This document shows, in pieces, positions 8,259 through 16,087 of a stretch of 64,000 nt of DNA (its first letter is position 1; each line of letters opens with the position of its first letter). Where the stretch lies: NCBI GenBank assembly GCA_964518635.1, contig CAZFGK010000006.1, positions 62,001 through 126,000 of the forward strand. Direction: 5' to 3'. The DNA is from CAZFGK01 sp964518635. GTDB lineage: Bacteria > Zixibacteria > MSB-5A5 > GN15 > FEB-12. The position numbers and the translations under genes are program-made. The notes below the pieces were generated by a model that did no database searches, was not told the origin of the DNA, and saw only the letters and a list, made by a program, of their open reading frames with translations.

Positions 8259-8948
8259 ATGCGCAGATATGTTTTTGTTCCGGCACTTTTCATCTTGATA
8301 GCAATGTCGACCACCCTTGCGGGGAAATCCGATCCAAGTTGGCCGAAGACAGCGCTCTGTCTGGTCTGTGTAACCGGTGATCCGAATGTTGCACCTGAAC
8401 CGGTGAAAGCCGCTTCGACATTTGAAGGGAAGACCTATTACTTTTGCAATACAACCTGCAAAGAGCTGTTTGATGCCAGCCCCTATACCTATGTCTTGTT
8501 GCCGATCCCTCGTCCCGCCGAGCAATTTACCCTGCCTACTTTGACTGGAGCCGATTCTCTTTCCCTTACCAGCAGACGAGGAAGCTGGACACTCGTTGAT
8601 TTCTGGGCGACCTGGTGTGCTCCGTGCAAAGCGATGACCGATGATCTCATGGCATTGCACGCCGAATTTGCCCCACGAAATTTCAGCGTAGTGAGTATCG
8701 CCATCGATGAAGAGGGACCGAAAAAGCCACTCGCCTACGTTCAGAAAAAGAAAGTCAACTATCCGACTCTCTATGATGGGACAGGCACGAAGGTGTGGGA
8801 GAAATGGAAAGCGGCGGGGTTGCCGTCACTCTACCTCGTTGATCCAACCGGGACCATCGTCGCACAATGGCGCGGAGCAGTCGATATGAAGAAGATGAAG
8901 ATCGAAATTGATCGCTGGCTGACAGAGATAAAGACCGCCGAAAACTAG
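8259..8948 (+). CDS. Periplasmic YHS domain-thioredoxin (TlpA-like) fusion
   Basis: This 229-residue protein has a signal peptide (FVPALFILIAMSTTLAG). A YHS-like metal-binding module spans 30-78, with C34-x2-C37 and the typical YYFCNTTCKELF (C63, C67). A TlpA/ResA-type thioredoxin domain follows, with WATWCAPCK (C120-C123) and cis-Pro in GLPSLYLVDP. It probably reduces or shuttles thiols, perhaps on a copper-binding partner, in the periplasm. AAGGAG ends 8 bases before the ATG at 8259, which decides this start over an in-frame ATG at 8232. Its stop overlaps the convergent SDR stop by 4 bases. The fusion links metal binding and disulfide chemistry, in keeping with its upstream neighbours. Confidence 0.85.
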   Translation: MRRYVFVPALFILIAMSTTLAGKSDPSWPKTALCLVCVTGDPNVAPEPVKAASTFEGKTYYFCNTTCKELFDASPYTYVLLPIPRPAEQFTLPTLTGADSLSLTSRRGSWTLVDFWATWCAPCKAMTDDLMALHAEFAPRNFSVVSIAIDEEGPKKPLAYVQKKKVNYPTLYDGTGTKVWEKWKAAGLPSLYLVDPTGTIVAQWRGAVDMKKMKIEIDRWLTEIKTAEN

Positions 8949-9655
8949 AGCGGTCGCGTGTTCACCATCGTAAGATTTCGCACCATTGTGGTCGGCGGCA
9001 GGGAGAGTGCAGTATGCACCCCTTCAGCGATATCATCCGGCGACATCATTTTAGTGACATCCAGTTTCAGACTCATCCCTTCCCAGATATCAGTTCGGGT
9101 TGAGGCGGGATAGATCCCGATCACCCGTATCCCACGCTCCTGCGTTTCCAGCCGCAGCACCTGAGTAAATCCTTCCAGCGCAAATTTTGACGCACAGTAG
9201 CTGCCGAGAGTAGGGTAGCCATTGAAGGAGGACATCGATGCGATATTCACAATACTGCTGCCAGATTTCATATCAGCGAGAACGGCTTTCGTGAGTATCA
9301 CCGGCGCAAAGAGATTGACCGTCATTGTCTCCTGCCAGTCAGTGAAGGACTGTTCAGCAATCGGTGAAGTTCGGGCAATACCGGCGTTGTTGATCAGGAC
9401 ATCAACCGGAGAAGAAGTGATCTCCTTCGCAAATTTTTCGACCGCATGCAGGTCATCGAGGGAAACAAGATGTTGAGTCGCAATCGCGCCACGCAACTCA
9501 CATTCCTTCGCAACGGCTGATAACATTTGAGCATTACGACCCTGCAATACCAGTGAGATCCCTTTAGCCGCAAGGCGAAGGGCGATTGATCGTCCGATTC
9601 CACGGCTGGCACCGGTGATGACAATTCGTTGAGGGGTGGTAAGAGTCGCGGTCAT
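8945..9655 (-). CDS. Short-chain dehydrogenase/reductase, candidate sepiapterin-reductase role
   Basis: This 236-residue classical SDR has the Rossmann motif TGASRGIG (14-21), NNAG (89-92), and the catalytic S140, Y153 and K157 (YCASK). It starts 5 bases after the stop of the pterin-synthase gene; its ribosome site AAGGAG lies inside the end of that gene, so the two are an operon. The upstream folE and pyruvoyltetrahydropterin-synthase-like genes make reduction of 6-pyruvoyltetrahydropterin to tetrahydrobiopterin the best guess. SDR sequence alone cannot prove the substrate, and a general NADPH-dependent carbonyl reductase is the alternative. Confidence 0.85.
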   Translation of the reverse strand: MTATLTTPQRIVITGASRGIGRSIALRLAAKGISLVLQGRNAQMLSAVAKECELRGAIATQHLVSLDDLHAVEKFAKEITSSPVDVLINNAGIARTSPIAEQSFTDWQETMTVNLFAPVILTKAVLADMKSGSSIVNIASMSSFNGYPTLGSYCASKFALEGFTQVLRLETQERGIRVIGIYPASTRTDIWEGMSLKLDVTKMMSPDDIAEGVHTALSLPPTTMVRNLTMVNTRPL

Positions 9656-9660
9656 AGATG

Positions 9661-10917
9661 CTATGCTCCTTCGCTCGCATCACGCGAGACAATAAATCTA
9701 TTGTTGGGGGTTTCATCCAGGACGACACGTTCGAGATGATCACCGATACTCTCTTCCAGTCGCTGCCAGAGAACGCGAGCGATAACCTCGCCAGTGCTGG
9801 TTTGATTGCTGAATTCTTCACACTCAAGATCGAGATATCTATGACGAAAACGAGCAAGCACCCGATTGAAATCGGCGCGAAGCGTTTCCAGCATGACGAT
9901 CGTTCCGTTCTTGTCATGGTACGGCGCACGAATAGTCAGGGCGACATGATAGTCATGTCCATGCCCGTTCGGGTGATTGCATTTCCCGTAGAGAACTGCA
10001 TTTTCCGAAGCCGAAAGCTCAGGGCGATGCAGCCGATGCAATGCCTGAAATGAATCTCGCAGAGTCATCGTCGTGCCGTCGGAATCGGTGGCCGCGCTGA
10101 GCCATCGATTCTCACGCACGGTCAGCCGCGTCAGTGGCAGGGTACTCGCAATCATCTGAAAGAGAATCCGCGAGAAGGACTCTGTCGTAGTCGGTCTGCC
10201 GCGGAAAGCACGCAGTTCATTCAGTGACTGATGATCGAATTCATCCTGAATATCGGTGACGACTCGGCGCACATTTGCATGGGAGACCATCTGCCCATAG
10301 CGTGAATGCACCTCCCCCTCCATCGTCAAACCAATCTCATAGCCATGTCCATGAAGTCGAGCGGCGACGCCGAAGAGCTGTCTGTTTTCAGTTGCTGACA
10401 GATGTGGCGAGCTGGTTTCACGAGCAGCCGAGAGGTCAAACCACTCAGTTCGCTGCAGTCGATTGCGCAGAAGCCGAGCGGTATGTTGACGATTTTCGGC
10501 GTAGTCGACACCAACGACATCGTAGGGCTCATCTATTGCAACTGCCTGTGAGTCGGTGAAAATCTGCTGAGTTATGCGCTCGATGGTCGGCGGTTCATTA
10601 TCAAATGGAGGGGTGTCGGCATTGAGCATCTTGTGATCGTAGCGCGCATTCAACAGATCGCCGAAGCGGCTCTTGATGTCTACCAGGTTTGCAATCATCC
10701 CAGTGCGGCTGTCTACATCGCCGCCGATTTCGATTCGTACGCGGGGGTTCACTCCGCTTCCGTGACTGGCAGTTGCGACCGGGCCGTACTGTTCAAGCGC
10801 GGTCCGCTCATCCAGATCAGCACCCAGTCGTCGTCCGAAGCAGAGGTCAAACCGTCTCGAAAGCGTGAGGGTGGCAGATTTCCGTACAGAGGCGGGGGTC
10901 AGTTGAGTGAAGGGCAT
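9661..10917 (-). CDS. Three-domain 6-pyruvoyltetrahydropterin synthase-like protein
   Basis: This 418-residue protein contains three PTPS/QueD-like T-folds at about 15-145, 155-280 and 285-418. The third is complete: zinc histidines H294, H319 and H321 (FQALHRL, NGHGHDYHV), catalytic C313 (YGKCNH), proton-relay FRHRYLD and the substrate-anchoring Glu in VLDET. The second keeps HGHGYEI and DHQSLN but lacks the first His and the Cys. The first keeps YDHKMLN but has HGSG in place of HGH. A normal enzyme has one domain of about 120-150 residues. It probably converts dihydroneopterin triphosphate to 6-pyruvoyltetrahydropterin; carboxytetrahydropterin synthesis (queuosine) is the alternative. The ATG at 10917 follows GAGG closely; a TTG lies 36 bases upstream. 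Confidence 0.85.
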   Translation of the reverse strand: MPFTQLTPASVRKSATLTLSRRFDLCFGRRLGADLDERTALEQYGPVATASHGSGVNPRVRIEIGGDVDSRTGMIANLVDIKSRFGDLLNARYDHKMLNADTPPFDNEPPTIERITQQIFTDSQAVAIDEPYDVVGVDYAENRQHTARLLRNRLQRTEWFDLSAARETSSPHLSATENRQLFGVAARLHGHGYEIGLTMEGEVHSRYGQMVSHANVRRVVTDIQDEFDHQSLNELRAFRGRPTTTESFSRILFQMIASTLPLTRLTVRENRWLSAATDSDGTTMTLRDSFQALHRLHRPELSASENAVLYGKCNHPNGHGHDYHVALTIRAPYHDKNGTIVMLETLRADFNRVLARFRHRYLDLECEEFSNQTSTGEVIARVLWQRLEESIGDHLERVVLDETPNNRFIVSRDASEGA

Positions 10918-10990
10918 ACCCCTCAAGAAAAGGGGGGAAGTTCCCACCAGCAAGTGAGAACCGTCAGCGACGGTCAGTGAACTTTGCTGA

Positions 10991-11539
10991 CTAGTTCGAA
11001 ATCAGATGGAGGAATTCTTTACGGGTGGCTTCATCATCCCGGAAAACACCAAGCACACAGGAGGTTTTCATCGAAGAATTCTGCTTTTCCACTCCGCGCA
11101 TCATCATACAAAGATGTTTCGCTTCAACCACCACCCCAACACCGGCGGCCCCGGTGACATTCATAAGTGACTCGGCAATCTGCTTCGTGAGACGTTCCTG
11201 CACCTGCAGGCGTCTTGCGAAAACCTCGACGATGCGAGCAATCTTCGACAATCCGATGATCTTCTTATTCGGAATATAAGCGACATGGGCGCGACCGATG
11301 AACGGAAGCAGGTGGTGCTCACAGAGTGAATAGAGCTCGATATCTTTGACAAGAATAATCTCGTCACTGTCACTTTCAAACAATGCGCCATTGACTACCT
11401 GAGCGACATCCTGCTCATAGCCACGGGTCAGAAACTTTATCGCCTTGGCTGCTCGCTCCGGAGTTTTGACCAGCCCCTCGCGAGTGATATCCTCACCAAG
11501 TTCGGTCAGGAGCTTTGCGTAGAGTGTTTCCATGCTCAT
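10991..11539 (-). CDS. folE: GTP cyclohydrolase I
   Basis: This 182-residue enzyme opens GTP to 7,8-dihydroneopterin triphosphate, the first step to folate and to BH4. Zinc ligands C73, H76 and C144 are present (SLCEHHLLPF, KHLCMMMRG), as are TPERAAKAI and LSKIARIVEVFARRLQVQERLT. The ATG at 11539 gives the usual N-terminus; a longer TTG start at 11584 adds 15 residues of no family likeness. It lies upstream of and on the same strand as the PTPS and SDR genes, so here it probably feeds pterin cofactor synthesis. A weak hairpin (ACCGTC/GACGGT) lies between it and the PTPS gene at 10963-10977. Confidence 0.95.
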   Translation of the reverse strand: MSMETLYAKLLTELGEDITREGLVKTPERAAKAIKFLTRGYEQDVAQVVNGALFESDSDEIILVKDIELYSLCEHHLLPFIGRAHVAYIPNKKIIGLSKIARIVEVFARRLQVQERLTKQIAESLMNVTGAAGVGVVVEAKHLCMMMRGVEKQNSSMKTSCVLGVFRDDEATRKEFLHLISN

Positions 11540-11649
11540 ATCAGACGTGTCCCAGCATCTCAGAAGTGAAAAATCCAATGTCAATCGTCAGCAATGTGGT
11601 CGAAACGACCTGAAAACGAAAGAAGTTCCTGTGTTGAATCAAATCCTGA

Positions 11650-13341
11650 CTAATTCTGATTACAGGGAGAGAGAGGGGTGAAATTGATAAACAAATGATC
11701 AACAAGGGTGATCAGATCTCCCAAATCTACTCCAACTTGCCCATCCAAATTCGCCTCCAGAGGACATCGCAGCGGATTGAAATCGATAAAGAGGTGATCG
11801 ACCAGAATAACCAGATCGGACAGATCGACAACACCTGAGGCAAGTGCATCGAGGTCTCCTCGATTGTCGCAGCAATTCGGCGTCACCACTCGGAGTGGTG
11901 CCTGCGACCAGCTGCCGGTTATTGTTCCACCATCGGTAACTTGCGCATAGACAAAATACTCCCCCGGATTCAGATGGGCAGTGTTGATGGCGTGAAACTC
12001 TACTTCACCGGGAGTCAGATGACTCTGCGGCAATTCAAATTCATCTCCGTTCAAAATGGGAAGGGTATCAACAAAGATCGAAACCCAGGTCGGTCCATTT
12101 TCAGGATCATTCACCTGCCAGGTTGCATTAAACAGGTCACCATCCGCAATCCATGACTCCAGAACTGGCTTTTCAAGTGTGATAGAAGGGGGAAGATTGG
12201 ATGGTGGATCAATCGTCAGTGAATACCCGGCATTCCCCTGACCATTGAGACTATACACCTTGGCATAATACCAACCCTTCGGAAATCCGCTGAGGGATAC
12301 TCTTCGACTTGAGCCGGTGATCGATCCGCGAAGGATCGTATAAGTTGAATCAAGTAGCTGAAGCCCAAGATTCGAGCCCCCGCCAGTGAATTCAACTTCG
12401 ATGAAGTCAGACGATGTCCCCGTACTGTTCATGAAAAATCGAAAATGATCCCGGTCATTTCCATCATGCAGATTGAGATTTTCAACCACTCGCTGTGGTC
12501 CGCAGGGGCCGAGATTCGAACTGTTTTGCGTTCCGAATGGCTTGGAAGAGAGTGTCGAGGCATAGTCATTGGCTTCGTAGCTATCCCAACCCTCCTGCTG
12601 CAGTTGATATTTGATACGTGTGACGTTGTTGGTCTCGTCGATCTCTTTCACGAGATTCAAAGGATCGGCTTCTGCTTCCAGCCAATACTCACCAACTGGG
12701 ACTTCTGTAATATCGATCACCTGATCGGGAAGTGTCTTGTCGTATGTATCGACCCAGCCGACTGAGATCCCCTGAATGATGGTCGTCGAAGAGGTTGTTC
12801 CGCACTGATAGAAGCGCCCATCTTGGTCGAAATTCGGCAGTGAAGGATTGAAGATGTCTTCATCGACAATACAAAACGTCACCTTGCTCCCCTGCGCGAC
12901 AATCGGTCCGACACTATCCCCCGGTAAAATGGTACGCAGTCGAAATTGTGCCCAGTTGGCAAAATGAATATGACCATGTTGGGGATGGTAGATGAATTCT
13001 CCGGCCTGACGTTCGGTGTAGCCGCTGATGTTATCGAAAATTCGCTGAAAGACCGGCTGCACCGAATCGACCGCAAGATTCCCGTCTGCGCGCAGAAAGA
13101 GTGGGCCATCCCCGTTGTTTGCCACCCCCGTTGAGAGTCGGAGGTGAATCCGCCCCGGACTGATATCCTGAACAATCAGGTTATCTTCGAGACTTGAGGA
13201 AGTCACAATAAGATCAGGGAGCAGTTCGGCGGCACGTAGCGTCACTGTGAGTACCAAGGGGAAGATGGAGCAGGAGAGTACAAGAAGGGCATTACGAAGT
13301 AATGCACTTTTTGACTGCGCTGGTGTGACGGTGACTTTCAT
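11650..13341 (-). CDS. Secreted lysyl-oxidase-like protein with PPC and dockerin-like repeats
   Basis: This 563-residue paralogue of the protein at 3076-6180 lacks the long carboxypeptidase-regulatory-like region. An export segment (about 18-38) precedes the lysyl-oxidase domain at 41-245. Copper histidines are H119, H122, H124 and H126 (YHPQHGHIHFANW). The LTQ-forming pair is K153 (KVTFC) and Y200 (VGWVDTY), with IDITEVPVGEY after it. A pre-peptidase C-terminal-like domain (about 253-375), an Ig-like stretch and two dockerin-like repeats (about 485-560, starting at NCCDNRGDLDA) follow. It should be secreted and copper-dependent; the substrate is unknown. No clear ribosome site precedes the ATG. 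Confidence 0.83.
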   Translation of the reverse strand: MKVTVTPAQSKSALLRNALLVLSCSIFPLVLTVTLRAAELLPDLIVTSSSLEDNLIVQDISPGRIHLRLSTGVANNGDGPLFLRADGNLAVDSVQPVFQRIFDNISGYTERQAGEFIYHPQHGHIHFANWAQFRLRTILPGDSVGPIVAQGSKVTFCIVDEDIFNPSLPNFDQDGRFYQCGTTSSTTIIQGISVGWVDTYDKTLPDQVIDITEVPVGEYWLEAEADPLNLVKEIDETNNVTRIKYQLQQEGWDSYEANDYASTLSSKPFGTQNSSNLGPCGPQRVVENLNLHDGNDRDHFRFFMNSTGTSSDFIEVEFTGGGSNLGLQLLDSTYTILRGSITGSSRRVSLSGFPKGWYYAKVYSLNGQGNAGYSLTIDPPSNLPPSITLEKPVLESWIADGDLFNATWQVNDPENGPTWVSIFVDTLPILNGDEFELPQSHLTPGEVEFHAINTAHLNPGEYFVYAQVTDGGTITGSWSQAPLRVVTPNCCDNRGDLDALASGVVDLSDLVILVDHLFIDFNPLRCPLEANLDGQVGVDLGDLITLVDHLFINFTPLSPCNQN

Positions 13342-13412
13342 GACTTCAACTGTTTCATCTCAGATACGCTGATGCATCGATACTGAATGTACGTGTATGA
13401 GCGTATAATTGT

Positions 13413-13448
13413 CAAAAAAGAACGGGATCGTGCGTCGCACGATCCCGT
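13413..13448 (-). terminator. Rho-independent terminator
   Basis: A 13-bp perfect stem (ACGGGATCGTGCG and its complement, 13422-13448) is followed on the minus strand by TTCTTTTTTGAC. It ends the transcript of the choice-of-anchor-B-type gene. Confidence 0.88.
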
Positions 13449-13471
13449 AAATATTCTGAGTCGAATTCGAA

Positions 13472-15853
13472 TCAGGGGCAGGTAATCAGCGGCGTAAAGG
13501 TGATAAACAGATGGTCAACCAATGCGGTCAGATCAGCGATATCGACGCTTGCATCCAATGCAATATCTGCCTCAGGGATGCAAGCCAGCGGGCTGAAAGT
13601 GATGAACAGGTGGTCGACCAGCACTGTCAGATCGGCGATATCAACCGACTGGGCGATATCATTGTCTACGTTGCCAACGAGGCCGATACAGCAGCTTGGC
13701 GGGTCGAGGTCGGTCACCTTGAAATTATCGACTGCTGCTTCGACAATCGAGCCAAGGCAATCATCCGAGGCAATGAATCGAATCTTCATGTTCGCCGTCG
13801 GCGGCATGAAATCGAGTACCCGGAAAGTCATCGTAGTCCAGGCCGCATTTGAGACCGCGGTATTCTCCAAAATGGTCCAGCTGCTACCGTTATTGTTAGA
13901 GAGCTCAACAATCCAGGGGTCCAGATTCGGATTGCCGCCACGATTGTTGGAAAACCAGCGATCATACGAAACCTGCGGATCACCGGTTGCAGAAAGATCA
14001 AAAGTTGGGGAGGTCAGTGTCGTCCGTCCATTGTCGATATCACAGGCGCCGACTGCGGCTGATGCAGGGACTGGGTTCCCGGTGAAATAGCAGTAGCGAT
14101 GATTTCCTGCACCGTTATCGGTTTCCGGCTGCACCTGGAACCCACCGGTAACACTACCAACCGGTTCACCACGTTCCCAGATTCCGGCTGCGATGGTGTC
14201 GAGCGAACCACCGACAATCCAGCCAAGATCGAGTTCGAAATTGTCTTCATAGCCATTCTTCAGCGTCATATTGACGGCGACTTCCGAAGATATCGGAACA
14301 GCGATAGTCGTATCGACATTCTTCTTCCCCCACTGGCCAGCCAGAACATTGGTATTGCCGAAGGGGATATTTCGAAAACCGAGCGCACCAGTCAGATTAT
14401 CATCGGTCAGATGTGCGCTGTCGGGGAAGGCATACCCCTTGACTCGCTGAGCGACATCACGATTTGCGAAGTTGACCGTCAAGCGTCCGCCTGTAACGCG
14501 ATTGAGCGCGACATTGAAGGTGGTTGTCACATTTGCCGTCGGATTGATTGCCTGTACGGAAAGTGCATATCCTCCGCGAGAGACAGTAAGATTCACAGGT
14601 GATGCCGGGATCCCAAGAGTGTACTGACCGAGGGCATCGGTGGTATCACTGTTTGAATTTCCTCCAGCAACTTCCGCCCAGGTGACGGTTGCTCCCTGTA
14701 TCGGTTGGCCGCTGGTTGCATCGGTTACCGTTCCTGCAAAGGTACCGGCTTCTGTGTTATTGAAAGTGATGACATGCATCCCGTTGGTGAGGTCAGACGT
14801 GACAATTGTACCGGACGCAAAGTAGGGATAGACATCCCAGCAACCGTTGAAGGTGTTCCCTTCGGATTGCAAATAGGTATCGAAGCTGCCAACAATGGTC
14901 GGTTTCAGCGGATCGGAGACATCAAAGACTCGGACGCCGTCGGTGTAGTACGACGCAAACAGGAACGGGTCTTTAACAAACACATTGTGAATGATACGCC
15001 CCGGGATGTAGTGCTGAGCGACTTCAGTGACATTATTGATGTCCTGTACATCCCAGACCCGCAGATGACCATCCGCTGTTTCGTCGGTGGTGAACAGATA
15101 CCGTTCATCGGTGGTGGTGCGCATGCTGTGGCAGAAGGTATTGTTCCAGCCGATCCAGTTCTGAACCACGGGAGCATTCTTGTTGGTGATGTCGAGAATC
15201 GACATTCCACCGGCGAGATTCGCTACATAAGCACGATTGCCAACGACGTAGGAATCGTGGGCATCGACGAAGGCACCGCAGATATCTGACGGGTGAGGAG
15301 TTCCGCTCAATTCGACCGGTGCGATCGGATTCGCCAGATCGAGAATACGGTAGTCGGCAATTCCGGCTCCGTTCATACCGAGATAGGCATACGAACCATC
15401 GATCCAGATGGTATGCTGCCCAGGGACGGTGGCAGATGAAAATGTCCCGACCACCTTGGCACTATCTGGCAGGAACTGAAGATCAACCACCTGAAGGGCG
15501 GCATTCTGATTCACGCAGTAGGCGTAATTGAGGTAAGTCTTCACTTCTTTAAGATCAGCAGTCGAGGCGATTGAGGCCCGCAATACCGGCGTGGCAGGGG
15601 TTGTCACTTCGTAGATTCGCAGGAAATTTCCGGCGCAGGCGAGGGCATATTCACGCCCACCCGGTGCAGTGTATCCCCAGATCGAGCGCAGGCCCCCCGG
15701 GACATTGGCGACCTGAGTCATGTTGAAATGCTGGGCGGAGGCATTCTCGGTCACGACTCCGCAGAGAGTGACGGCTACGGCAATGACCGTAGCGATCCGG
15801 CTGACTGCGCGGGTGAGTTGAGTGGAAAGTGTTGTCTGGCAGGCAGAGTTCAT
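13472..15853 (-). CDS. Secreted choice-of-anchor-B/LVIVD-type beta-propeller protein with dockerin-like repeats
   Basis: This 793-residue protein has a signal peptide ending near ENASAQ. A propeller of LVIVD-like blades spans about 45-375 (LRIYEVTTPATPVL, LQVVDLQFLP, MSILDITNKNAPVV, VRVFDVSDPLKPTIVG). A carboxypeptidase-regulatory-like domain (about 380-450), a jelly-roll-like segment (about 525-700) and paired dockerin-like repeats (about 715-793, starting at CCIGLVGNVD) follow. It is probably surface-attached or released; no catalytic site is visible. GAGG lies 9 bases before the ATG, which decides this start over an in-frame upstream extension. A near-consensus promoter lies about 150 bases upstream. 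Confidence 0.82.
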   Translation of the reverse strand: MNSACQTTLSTQLTRAVSRIATVIAVAVTLCGVVTENASAQHFNMTQVANVPGGLRSIWGYTAPGGREYALACAGNFLRIYEVTTPATPVLRASIASTADLKEVKTYLNYAYCVNQNAALQVVDLQFLPDSAKVVGTFSSATVPGQHTIWIDGSYAYLGMNGAGIADYRILDLANPIAPVELSGTPHPSDICGAFVDAHDSYVVGNRAYVANLAGGMSILDITNKNAPVVQNWIGWNNTFCHSMRTTTDERYLFTTDETADGHLRVWDVQDINNVTEVAQHYIPGRIIHNVFVKDPFLFASYYTDGVRVFDVSDPLKPTIVGSFDTYLQSEGNTFNGCWDVYPYFASGTIVTSDLTNGMHVITFNNTEAGTFAGTVTDATSGQPIQGATVTWAEVAGGNSNSDTTDALGQYTLGIPASPVNLTVSRGGYALSVQAINPTANVTTTFNVALNRVTGGRLTVNFANRDVAQRVKGYAFPDSAHLTDDNLTGALGFRNIPFGNTNVLAGQWGKKNVDTTIAVPISSEVAVNMTLKNGYEDNFELDLGWIVGGSLDTIAAGIWERGEPVGSVTGGFQVQPETDNGAGNHRYCYFTGNPVPASAAVGACDIDNGRTTLTSPTFDLSATGDPQVSYDRWFSNNRGGNPNLDPWIVELSNNNGSSWTILENTAVSNAAWTTMTFRVLDFMPPTANMKIRFIASDDCLGSIVEAAVDNFKVTDLDPPSCCIGLVGNVDNDIAQSVDIADLTVLVDHLFITFSPLACIPEADIALDASVDIADLTALVDHLFITFTPLITCP

Positions 15854-15997
15854 CTGTAGTTCCTCTTGGTGTGGACTATCGTCGTCGTACTTTTTGCGTC
15901 TGGTATAGGAAACTGACCGTGAATCAGTTGCGGAAACGGTCAATCTTTTCAGTAGTACCGAGGGGAGTTGGCTGGAAAGCCGTCTACCCATTGCTAT

Positions 15998-16025
15998 ATA
16001 ATACGATACCGGAGCATTCTGTCAA
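15998..16025 (-). promoter_or_regulatory. Sigma70-type promoter
   Basis: On the minus strand TTGACA (16025-16020) is followed after 16 bases by TATTAT (16003-15998). This is the best housekeeping-type promoter match seen in the window and gives a leader of about 137 bases for the gene at 13472-15853. Confidence 0.75.
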
Positions 16026-16087
16026 GGAAAGAGGGGGGAGGGAGAGGAATCGGAGTGGGAATCGGAGGGATACTCGACTGTGGCCCC

